Origin: Bradyrhizobium sp.
Lineage (GTDB): Bacteria > Pseudomonadota > Alphaproteobacteria > Rhizobiales > Xanthobacteraceae
Length of the DNA: 47,835 nt
NCBI RefSeq assembly: GCF_004799405.1
Contig: NZ_SSMW01000001.1
Location: 1-47,835 of the forward strand
Direction of reading: 5' to 3'
The notes beneath the pieces are model-generated. The model made no database searches. It was not told the origin of the DNA and saw only the letters and a program-made list of their open reading frames with translations. Position numbers and translations under genes: made by a program. Positions 22,325 to 28,882 of this stretch are shown here, in pieces; position 1 is the first letter of the stretch; each line of letters starts with the position of its first letter.

Positions 22325-22450
22325 CTACGTTCTTCCGCCCTTAACAACAGTGAACTTGCGGCGTCGATCCGAAATCGTTGCGGAAAGAAACCAAAACGCG
22401 GCCGCCGCGATTGCGCAGATCGCATTGGCTATATCGAGAAGCCGCATCAT
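22325..22450 (-). CDS. Duplicated membrane micro-protein, copy 2 (41 aa)
   Basis: MMRLLDIANAICAIAAAAFW continues FLSATISDRRRKFTVVKGGR. One membrane helix and a basic tail; 30 of 41 residues match the copy at 18639. It starts 13 bases after the stop of the zinc-ribbon gene, with GAAGGCGAAGG as Shine-Dalgarno. In one alternative frame the upstream bases still encode GGLKAKAK-stop, the tail of a SANT-type protein, which hints that a different upstream gene once sat here. Confidence 0.62.
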   Translation of the reverse strand: MMRLLDIANAICAIAAAAFWFLSATISDRRRKFTVVKGGRT

Positions 22451-22463
22451 TTGGCCTTCGCCT

Positions 22464-22784
22464 TCAGCCCGCCGAATCTCGGCTTCGGCGGAATAGTCGC
22501 ACCCGCTCAATTCTGCTGCACAGGTCACAACGATATTGAATGATGTCCCTACCTTCAGCGTCGGGAGCGCTTTTCTCCAGATTCATCGTCCGCTTACATA
22601 TGATGCAGGTCAACAGATCGATCAGGGGGCTTTTGTCGTCATTCAAATGACGTCCGCTCTCTTTGTCGGCGGACTGCAGGAAAACCTTTTGCGCCCGCCC
22701 CAGCTCGGCGAGGGCTTCGTGCGCGCGAAGTTTCCGCGCTCTCTGAGCAATCCTAGTCGCTACGTTGTTCCCTCGGTTCTTCAT
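22464..22784 (-). CDS. Zinc-ribbon-containing small protein, 106 aa
   Basis: Starts MKNRGNNVATRIAQRARKLR, a basic helical region (AHEALAELGRAQKVFLQSAD), then a zinc ribbon with CIICKRTMNLEKSAP and YRCDLCSRIERVRLF (CxxC at about 64-67 and 88-91). The C-terminus RRSRDSAG ends within the recurrent junction sequence. The longer frame to 23132 runs antisense through promoter and RHH gene and is rejected. Its ATG overlaps the RHH gene's stop (ATGA). Confidence 0.62.
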   Translation of the reverse strand: MKNRGNNVATRIAQRARKLRAHEALAELGRAQKVFLQSADKESGRHLNDDKSPLIDLLTCIICKRTMNLEKSAPDAEGRDIIQYRCDLCSRIERVRLFRRSRDSAG

Positions 22785-22981
22785 TTCTTTGCCTTCAGCC
22801 CTAGCTGCAGGAGTTGCCGGACGGCGGATGACCGCGTCGTTCCATTTTTTGCCGCCCAAGTGTCGACTGCATCGATGATCTCTAGCGGGGCCCTGACGGT
22901 CAAAAGCGGGTCTTTGCCGGTTGCGGGGCGGCCGGGACGTTTCTGTTGTCGTTTCTGTTGTACCTTTATTGACTTCGCCAT
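22781..22981 (-). CDS. CopG-family ribbon-helix-helix regulator, 66 aa
   Basis: A basic N-terminus (KSIKVQQKRQQKRPGRPATG) precedes LLTVRAPLEIIDAVDTWAAK and NGTTRSSAVRQLLQLGLKAKK, the strand-helix-helix of CopG/Arc-like DNA-binding proteins. A 16-bp direct repeat lies once before the ATG and once inside the first codons, so it may bind its own start region. First gene of a minus-strand run reaching down to 22325 or further, divergent from the 144-residue hypothetical gene. Confidence 0.75.
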   Translation of the reverse strand: MAKSIKVQQKRQQKRPGRPATGKDPLLTVRAPLEIIDAVDTWAAKNGTTRSSAVRQLLQLGLKAKK

Positions 22982-22998
22982 GGTTTCTGTTGTACCTT
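22951..22998. promoter_or_regulatory. 16-bp direct repeats flanking the RHH start codon
   Basis: GTTTCTGTTGTACCTT occurs at 22951-22966 (inside codons ~5-10) and 22983-22998 (just upstream of the ATG), 32 bases apart centre to centre; a shorter GTTTCTGTTGT lies at 22939-22949. RHH proteins often bind short direct repeats, so an autoregulatory operator is plausible. The repeat could instead come from coding duplication. Confidence 0.5.
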
Positions 22999-23067
22999 AA
23001 AAGCAAGCCGAGGGGAAGGGTCCAATCTTCCGCCCCGGCTCTAACCCGAGCCACGAGGGGATAACCA

Positions 23068-23502
23068 ATGGCCCAAGCTAAACGGAAGCATATCACAGGA
23101 TACGCCAAAACAGTAGATGCGGACCTATTCAAACTCCATGACAGGTTCTGCGATGCTTACGCGGCAATGAAGAAGCACGACACGCCAACTTCGAGCGAAG
23201 GAAGCGGCGGCAATGCGACGAAGGAACAGAAAGCGGCCTTTCGTAAATGGGAAAGCGCAGCGGGCGAAGCCTTCAAGAGAGCTAAGGCCGTGATTGACGC
23301 GCCTGCTCTCACGCTTGAAGGGATGCTTATGAAGTTCCACGTCGCGGGCTTTGTCATCACCGACAGTAAGCCCGGCACCTTCACAGGCCCTTATCAAAGC
23401 GGCATCCGGCGTTGGGCGCCAAATAGGCTCGCAGGCGACAACGTTGAGATCATCGTTTCTCTGCGGGACGATTTACACCGGCTTGTTGGGACGACACGAT
23501 GA
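23068..23502 (+). CDS. Hypothetical protein, 144 aa
   Basis: Unrecognised soluble protein. It has a basic start (AQAKRKHITGYAKTVDADLF), a helical middle (HDRFCDAYAAMKKHD, then EQKAAFRKWESAAGEAFKRA) and a C-terminal beta-rich part (FHVAGFVITDSKPGTF, VEIIVSLRDDLHRLVG). A GAGGGGAT ribosome site precedes the ATG. It is the longest intact ORF of unknown function on the island's plus strand and is followed by a strong terminator. Helix-rich N-terminus and strand-rich C-terminus suggest two domains. Confidence 0.66.
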   Translation: MAQAKRKHITGYAKTVDADLFKLHDRFCDAYAAMKKHDTPTSSEGSGGNATKEQKAAFRKWESAAGEAFKRAKAVIDAPALTLEGMLMKFHVAGFVITDSKPGTFTGPYQSGIRRWAPNRLAGDNVEIIVSLRDDLHRLVGTTR

Positions 23503-23660
23503 CCGCTCGATACAATGAGTGGCTGACAAACGTCATGGCTAGCCACCGATGAGTCCGGGTGGACGGTCACAGATGCCGAGGTCGATAGTACCTTGTGAAG
23601 TCGCAGAACTGCAGTCACACTGACGAGCCGGCGGGGTCATAGATCGTCGGCCACTTCTCA

Positions 23661-23700
23661 GAGATCGGGCATTCCACATTGCGCCCGGTCTCTTTTTTTT
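23661..23700 (+). terminator. Rho-independent terminator
   Basis: GAGATCGGGC (23661-23670) pairs with GCCCGGTCTC (23683-23692) over 10 bp with one G-T pair; the loop is 12 bases, and eight T residues follow. It ends the transcript of the 144-residue gene. The 350 bases from that gene to 23850 hold only a 17-codon ORF coupled at ACGATGA, which I do not call. Confidence 0.82.
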
Positions 23701-23849
23701 GGCAGGGAACGATTCCCGCCAGGCGGCGATTTTGCACCGCGGCCGGATGCCTCGAAAAGCAGCAAAACCCGGGCCCTATCGCGTTTGATAGACCGTGGAA
23801 CCGATTGGCACCGGCCGTGTTTGTTTCAGGGGGGAATAGAGCGGAAAAG

Positions 23850-24098
23850 ATGACTTTTGGATATATCCAGCTATTTTCATTCAAGATCGCGGCGGCGCCG
23901 GCGATCCGCGTGGCATCCGTTCGGCATGGCGTAACTGAAATCACTCTGAGCGATGGGCGGCTCGTCCGCGCCACCCTTCACGTCAAAGATGTGAAGCTCA
24001 ACGCTCAAGGTGGTGTCCACATTTCCTATGATGTTATTCCCGAAGTCATGGCCACCCCGTCTGTGCCGATCCTAGACGTGCACGAGACGATTCAGTAA
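23850..24098 (+). CDS. Small hypothetical protein, 82 aa
   Basis: MTFGYIQLFSFKIAAAPAIR then ASVRHGVTEITLSDGRLVRA, mostly beta-strand-like (VKDVKLNAQGGVHISYDVIP). The pattern VTEITLSDGRLVRATL resembles short all-beta domains. No named family. Ribosome site GGAAAAG is close to the ATG. The 370 bases after it (24099-24467) hold no gene I support, though a minus-strand frame ends in an apparent membrane-peptide tail (VALILIGLAIWFAVGSPLQ) without a start. Confidence 0.55.
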   Translation: MTFGYIQLFSFKIAAAPAIRVASVRHGVTEITLSDGRLVRATLHVKDVKLNAQGGVHISYDVIPEVMATPSVPILDVHETIQ

Positions 24099-24467
24099 AG
24101 CTGCCGCCGCCGCGATCAAGCAGCGCTGGCTAGGCTGCGCTGGCACCGATCGACCGGCACTCTGCGGCCCGCATACCTGGCGACCATTTTCGGTGAATCT
24201 AACGCTTGCACTCATCCTATGATCCTTCTGTGTCACGCCGCCTCAGTTCAGTTTTGCAACGGCGATCCCACCGCGAACCAAATCGCGAGACCGATCAAAA
24301 TGAGGGCGACAATGCGGTGCGCAGGACACTAATTCGTAAAAAACAGCGACGCCATGCCCGTGCCTGGAACTAGGGCGGTTGGAAACCGTTTTCCTGGAGT
24401 GGCAGGGACGGCGCGGTATTCCAGCGGAATTAGGAGCTGGGCACGCGCGCACCTCTTGAGGCGGACC

Positions 24468-24728
24468 ATGCTTCAGTATGAACCATTTTTGACCAAGTGC
24501 CCGCGTTGTGGATCCTGGCCTATGGCAATCAACCTTTCCAAGGGAACATTCGACGAGGGGCAAAAGATCAGGTTTCTTTGCTCAAACTGCGGACACCACT
24601 TTTCCGGACGTAACATTCCGCGCGGCAAACGCCGCCCAAGGCCGTTAGCGAGTCAGCGGTTCGATATTCCTACTTCGAATTGGGATGGGCGCGGACATAA
24701 GCCAAAACGCACCAGCGGCCATTTCTGA
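24468..24728 (+). CDS. Zinc-ribbon small protein, 86 aa
   Basis: MLQYEPFLTKCPRCGSWPMA and FLCSNCGHHFSGRNIPRGKR give two CxxC knuckles (~11-14 and 43-46), followed by a basic, Arg/Pro-rich tail that could contact nucleic acid. The internal ATG after TTGAGGCGG is preferred; the 38-residue extension is not protein-like. Third zinc-ribbon protein in the island. Confidence 0.6.
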   Translation: MLQYEPFLTKCPRCGSWPMAINLSKGTFDEGQKIRFLCSNCGHHFSGRNIPRGKRRPRPLASQRFDIPTSNWDGRGHKPKRTSGHF

Positions 24729-24789
24729 GTCACCCGGAAGCAAGTCAATGCTCAAGTTCGCCACGCGCTGGACAATGCAAGAACCTGTT

Positions 24790-24822
24790 TTGCAAAACAC
24801 GAGGGATTCCTTGCAAAACATT
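24790..24822 (+). repeat. Candidate recombinase arm sites, right end
   Basis: TTGCAAAACA (24790-24799) and TTGCAAAACATT (24811-24822) are tandem, 21 bases apart, ending 39 bases before the right core repeat. The 12-mer repeats at 16078 beside the left core. Spacing of two helical turns fits cooperative binding. Same orientation in all three. Confidence 0.42.
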
Positions 24823-24861
24823 CGTTGACCAAACCACGAAAAGCCTTGAGAAACAAAGGGC

Positions 24862-24901
24862 GCGGACGTGGCGGAACTGGTAGACGCAAGGGACTTAAAA
24901 T
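24862..24901 (+). repeat. Right attachment repeat (within tRNA-Leu)
   Basis: Exact 40-bp copy of 15955-15994. It ends one base into the 3' side of the anticodon stem. Integration here keeps a complete tRNA on the right side and leaves the truncated copy on the left, the arrangement expected when the element carries the 5' half. Confidence 0.9.
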
Positions 24902-24948
24902 CCCTCGATGGCAACGTCGTGTGGGTTCGAGTCCCACCGCCCGCACCA
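24862..24948 (+). tRNA. tRNA-Leu (anticodon UAA)
   Basis: The 87-base class II tRNA includes an encoded CCA. The anticodon stem-loop AGGGA-CTTAAAA-TCCCT places TAA at positions 34-36, reading UUA. The long variable arm (CGATGGCAACGTCG region) and T-arm GTGGG-TTCGAGT-CCCAC are intact. The acceptor stem pairs GCGGACG with CGCCCGC except for one A-C mismatch at position 5-68. The first 40 bases are the right attachment repeat of the island, so the 5' half and its promoter side are island-supplied. No good promoter is visible immediately upstream. Confidence 0.93.
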
Positions 24949-24976
24949 AAGGTCTGCATACCGGAAAATCAACGTG

Positions 24977-25837
24977 ATGGCCTCCCTCGAAAAAATCACG
25001 ATCGGGCCTGGACTCACCTTCGACATCCTCACCGCCGGCAAGGCCGATGCACCGCTGGTATTGCTGCTGCACGGCTTTGCGGAATCGATGCATTGCTGGC
25101 GCGCGCAGGTCAAAGCGCTTGCGGTCGCCGGCTATCGCGCGCTGGCGCCGAGTCAGCGTGGTTATTCGCCGGGCGCGCGGCCGGACACCGGCGATACCGC
25201 CAGCTATCATATCGACCGGCTGATGGACGATGCGATGGCGATTGTCGCCGCTGCAGGCCATGGCGAGCGCCGCTTCCATCTTGTCGGCCATGACTGGGGC
25301 GGCAGCATCGCCTGGGCGCTCGCCGATCGCTTTCCGCAGCTGGTAGCATCGCTCGCCGTGCTGTCGCGGCCGCACCCCAACGCCTTCAACCGCGCCCTGC
25401 AAGTAACCGACAGCGATCAGGCGCATCGATCGCGGCACCACAAGGCATTTCTCGAACCCGGCGCTGCCGACGTGGTGCTGTCCGACAACGCCAAATGGCT
25501 GCGCGAGCGTTGGGCCGCGAACGGGGTTCCGGCCGCCGCGATGACCAAGCATCTGGGCGTACTCGGCAACAAGCCGGCGATGGAAGCAGCGCTGGCCTGG
25601 TATCGCGCGCGCGGCGCGATCCGCTCGCCGCTCGGTCCGATCCGCGTGCCCACGCTCTCGATCTGGGGCGATGCCGACGACACCGTCGGGCGGATTGCGG
25701 CCGAAGGCACCCGGGATTTCGTCTCGGCACCCTATCGTTTCGAAGCGCTACCGGGCGTCGGCCATTTTGCCGCCGACCAGGTGCGGGATCGCGTCAGCGA
25801 GCTATTGCTTGGGCACGTTGCGACCTATCCGGTGTGA
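24977..25837 (+). CDS. Alpha/beta hydrolase, epoxide hydrolase-like
   Basis: A 286-residue protein with LLHGFAES as the oxyanion region (~31-38) and GHDWGGS carrying an aspartate nucleophile (Asp106), the hallmark of soluble epoxide hydrolases and haloalkane/fluoroacetate dehalogenases. The general-base His lies in GVGHFAAD near the end. A helical cap (~130-200) covers the site. Whether epoxide or halide is the substrate cannot be told. The ATG at 24977 begins 28 bases after the tRNA; an in-frame start inside the tRNA (24908) is artefactual. Confidence 0.85.
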   Translation: MASLEKITIGPGLTFDILTAGKADAPLVLLLHGFAESMHCWRAQVKALAVAGYRALAPSQRGYSPGARPDTGDTASYHIDRLMDDAMAIVAAAGHGERRFHLVGHDWGGSIAWALADRFPQLVASLAVLSRPHPNAFNRALQVTDSDQAHRSRHHKAFLEPGAADVVLSDNAKWLRERWAANGVPAAAMTKHLGVLGNKPAMEAALAWYRARGAIRSPLGPIRVPTLSIWGDADDTVGRIAAEGTRDFVSAPYRFEALPGVGHFAADQVRDRVSELLLGHVATYPV

Positions 25838-25844
25838 CTCCCTC

Positions 25845-27449
25845 TCACTCCGACTTGTCGATGTTCCAGAAGATCGGCGTCGCCGGACCGTCGAGCACGC
25901 CGGTGAGCGATTTCCGCCACGCGCTCGGCTGCGTGAACTGCCCGAGCGGGACATAGATCACCTGGTCATAGGCTTCCTGCTGGATTTCGGTGGCGATCTT
26001 CTTCTGCTCCTCCGCTGAGGATGCACGCACGAAGACGTCTTTCAGCTGCTCGATCTTGGGGTCGTCGGCCCAGCCGAACCAGCCACTCTTGCCTTTACCG
26101 CCAATGGCGAAGTTGACGATCGGGTTCATCAAGTCGGCTGCGGCCCAGTTGGTAAAGAACATGTTCCAGCCGCCTTCTTTCGGCGACTTCTGGTTGGTGC
26201 GACGGCTGACCACGGTCTGCCAGTCGGTGGCCTGCACATCCACCTTGAAGCCGGCTTCGCGCATCAATTGCGCCGCGACGATCGGCTGCGCCTTCAGCAC
26301 GACGACATCGCCGGGAGCCATGATCACGATCGGCGTGCCGTCATATCCGGACTCGGCGAGCAGCTTTTTCGCCTCCGCCATCCCGCTGCCCTTCACCACC
26401 GCTTCCGAGCCGACATCCGTCGCAAGCGGCGTACCGCAAACGAAAAGCGCGCCGCAGGTCTTGTAATATTCGGGGTTGCCGATCAGCGCGTCCAGCACGT
26501 CCTTCTGGTTCATCGCCAGCAAGGCCGCACGGCGTACCTTGACGTTGTCGAACGGGGGCCATAGGAAATTCATTCGCCCCATCGTCTGAAAGCCAAGCTT
26601 GTTCGAGGTCTCGATCGTGATGTTCTTGTCGGCGGCGAGCACCGGAAGAATATCGTAAGAGGGAACCTCCAGGAAATCGATATCGCCGGACTGCAGCGCG
26701 TTAACCGCGGTCTGGGCGTCCGCCATCGTGACCCACACGACGCGATCGACCTTCACCACCTTGCCGCCGGAGGTCCAGCTCGGCGGCTCCTTGCGCGGCA
26801 CATAGTCCGTGTTCTTCTCAAACACCGCCTTCACGCCGGGCTGGAACTCGGCCTTCACGAATTTGAAGGGACCGGATCCGATCTGCTCCGGAAGGGATTT
26901 GCCGGGCGGCGTTTCCGCCAGCCGCTTGGGCATCATGAAAGCCACGATCGACGATGGTTTCCCGATCGACTCCAGCACCAGGCCGTAGGGCTCCTTCAAT
27001 TTCAGCGTGATGGTCTTGGCATCGGTGGCTTCGATACTGGCGGTATAGTCCATCAGCTTCTGGCCCATGCCATCGACCTTGCCCCAGCGCTGCAGCGACG
27101 CCACGCAATCTTCCGCCGTGACCGGCGTGCCGTCATGCCACTTCAGGCCGTCGCGCAGGGTAAAGGTGTAGGTGAGCTTGTCGTCGGAGACCTTCCATTC
27201 CGCCATCTGCGGCTGGATCTTGAAGTTGGAATCCGTCGCCACCAGCGTGTCGTAGATCATGTACCCGAAGTCGCGCGTGATATACGCCGTGGTCATCATG
27301 CCGGGATCGCGCAGATCGGAGTGCATCACCGCGGTAATGGTCTTGGTTGCGGCCAACGCCGGTGACGCCAGCGCCAACGATACCGCAATGGCCGGAAGCG
27401 TGAGTTTCGACGCAATCGCTGAACGCTGCCAACGCAAAGTGTGGAACAT
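25845..27449 (-). CDS. Peptide ABC transporter substrate-binding protein (SBP_bac_5)
   Basis: Periplasmic oligopeptide- or dipeptide-binding lipid-free protein, 534 residues. Signal peptide: LTLPAIAVSLALASPALAAT (cleavage near 30). Family landmarks are YMIYDTLVATDSNFKIQPQM, the WHDGTPVTAEDCVASLQRW segment, and the C-terminal half that closes over ligand. GGAGAG sits before the ATG at 27449; the 17-residue extension to 27500 is rejected. It is divergent from the carboxypeptidase and permease operon, sharing a 200-base regulatory gap, and should feed the permeases encoded there. Confidence 0.9.
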   Translation of the reverse strand: MFHTLRWQRSAIASKLTLPAIAVSLALASPALAATKTITAVMHSDLRDPGMMTTAYITRDFGYMIYDTLVATDSNFKIQPQMAEWKVSDDKLTYTFTLRDGLKWHDGTPVTAEDCVASLQRWGKVDGMGQKLMDYTASIEATDAKTITLKLKEPYGLVLESIGKPSSIVAFMMPKRLAETPPGKSLPEQIGSGPFKFVKAEFQPGVKAVFEKNTDYVPRKEPPSWTSGGKVVKVDRVVWVTMADAQTAVNALQSGDIDFLEVPSYDILPVLAADKNITIETSNKLGFQTMGRMNFLWPPFDNVKVRRAALLAMNQKDVLDALIGNPEYYKTCGALFVCGTPLATDVGSEAVVKGSGMAEAKKLLAESGYDGTPIVIMAPGDVVVLKAQPIVAAQLMREAGFKVDVQATDWQTVVSRRTNQKSPKEGGWNMFFTNWAAADLMNPIVNFAIGGKGKSGWFGWADDPKIEQLKDVFVRASSAEEQKKIATEIQQEAYDQVIYVPLGQFTQPSAWRKSLTGVLDGPATPIFWNIDKSE

Positions 27450-27651
27450 TCGATCTCTCCTGACGTCAAACCGGTCAAACGCCGGTGATTGTTTATGCAC
27501 GCGGTGGGTTATTTGGGCGCACTAACACGCTGTAAATCTTCGATATTTGAGACTTGCACCAAGCGCGCGGCGCGTCAATCGGGTTTTCGCGGGCGCCAAG
27601 ATGCGCCATGATGAGCGGGACAACAGGCCGGAAAACACGAGGAAAACTCCC

Positions 27652-28782
27652 ATGAACCCCGCCAACCTTCCGTTCGATTCCGAGGCCATGCTCCAGGGAC
27701 TGCGCACCTGGGTGGAATGCGAAAGCCCGACCTGGGACGCCGGCGCGGTCGACCGCATGCTCGACATCGCTGCCCGCGACATGGCGATCATGGGCGCCTC
27801 CATCGAGCGCATCTCCGGACGGCAAGGGTTTGGCGGCTGCGTCCGCGCACGCTTTCCACATCCAAAACAAGGCGAACCCGGCATCCTGATCGCGGGGCAT
27901 CTCGATACCGTTCATCCGGTGGGCACGCTGGAAAAACTCCAGTGGCGGCGTGAAGGCAACAAGTGCTTCGGCCCCGGGATTTTCGACATGAAGGGCGGCG
28001 GCTACCTTGCACTGGAAGCAATCCGGCAGCTGGCACGGGCTTCCTTTACCACGCCGCTGCCGATTACGGTCCTGTTCACGCCGGATGAGGAAGTCGGTAC
28101 GCCCTCCACCCGCGACATCATCGAGGCGGAAGCCGCGCGCAACAAGTATGTGCTGGTGCCGGAGCCGGGCCGCAGCAATAACGGGGTCGTCACCGGGCGC
28201 TACGCGATTGCGCGGTTCAATCTTGAAGCCATTGGCAAACCGAGTCATGCCGGCGCCGCGCTGTTCGCGGGCCGCTCCGCCATCCGCGAAATGGCGCGCC
28301 AGATCATCGCCATCGACGGCATGACAACGGAAGATTGCACCTTCAGCGTCGGCATCGTGCATGGCGGCCAATGGGTCAATTGTGTAGCCACAACCTGCAC
28401 GGGCGAAGCCTTGAGCATGGCCAAGCGCCAGCCCGATCTCGATCGCGGCGTCGAGCGGATGCTGGCGCTGTCAGGTACTGCCAATGACGTCACCTTCAAG
28501 GTGACGCGCGGCGTGACACGGCCGGTGTGGGAGCCCGACGCGCGCACCATGGCGCTGTATGAAAAGGCGCGCGGTTTGGCCAAAGCGATGGGCAAGGAGC
28601 TTCCCCATGCCAGCGCTGCCGGCGGCTCCGACGCCAATTTCACCGGTGCGATGGGCATTCCCACCCTCGATGGTTTGGGCGTTCGCGGCGCCGATCCGCA
28701 CACCCTCAACGAGCATATCGAAGTCGATAGCCTCGCCGAACGCGGCCGCCTGATGGCGGGATTGCTGGCGACGCTGGAGTGA
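27652..28782 (+). CDS. M20-family metallopeptidase (carboxypeptidase G2-like)
   Basis: A 376-residue dizinc peptidase, likely removing C-terminal Glu or related residues. Metal and catalytic motifs: AGHLDTVHP (His83, Asp85), FDMKGG (bridging Asp112), PDEEVGT (Glu146-Glu147), and the Glu in VPEPGRSN (~171); a late HTLNEHIEVDS contains the last ligand His. The dimerisation domain lies at ~180-290. Start MNPANLP follows GGAAAAC; an earlier frame start (27547) is unlikely. First gene of the plus-strand peptide-use operon. Confidence 0.88.
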   Translation: MNPANLPFDSEAMLQGLRTWVECESPTWDAGAVDRMLDIAARDMAIMGASIERISGRQGFGGCVRARFPHPKQGEPGILIAGHLDTVHPVGTLEKLQWRREGNKCFGPGIFDMKGGGYLALEAIRQLARASFTTPLPITVLFTPDEEVGTPSTRDIIEAEAARNKYVLVPEPGRSNNGVVTGRYAIARFNLEAIGKPSHAGAALFAGRSAIREMARQIIAIDGMTTEDCTFSVGIVHGGQWVNCVATTCTGEALSMAKRQPDLDRGVERMLALSGTANDVTFKVTRGVTRPVWEPDARTMALYEKARGLAKAMGKELPHASAAGGSDANFTGAMGIPTLDGLGVRGADPHTLNEHIEVDSLAERGRLMAGLLATLE

Positions 28783-28882
28783 GGCAATCGGGACTTTGAC
28801 GGATCGCGCATGCAGGCAGAAGATGGATGACGATGGCACAGGATTTGCTGAACAATAGGCACCCACGGAGAACCGGATAGCG

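Larger units (their letters stand above)
15955..24901. mobile_element. Genomic island integrated in tRNA-Leu(UAA), ~8.9 kb
   Basis: The block is bounded by identical 40-bp direct repeats equal to the 5' half of the tRNA-Leu gene. Directly inside the left end is a C-terminal tyrosine-recombinase remnant. The content is dense with small hypothetical ORFs and looks more AT-rich than its flanks. Several ORFs are frameshifted. No intact integrase, relaxase, replication gene or phage structural gene is visible, so it is probably not self-mobile now. Flanking genes (lipoprotein, alpha/beta hydrolase) look like ordinary chromosome. Confidence 0.85.

Noticed and set aside
22785..23132. N-terminal part of the 222-codon minus-strand frame ending in a zinc ribbon
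   Set aside because: It runs through the RHH gene and its upstream region in another frame. The ATG overlapping the RHH stop (22784) is a better start.
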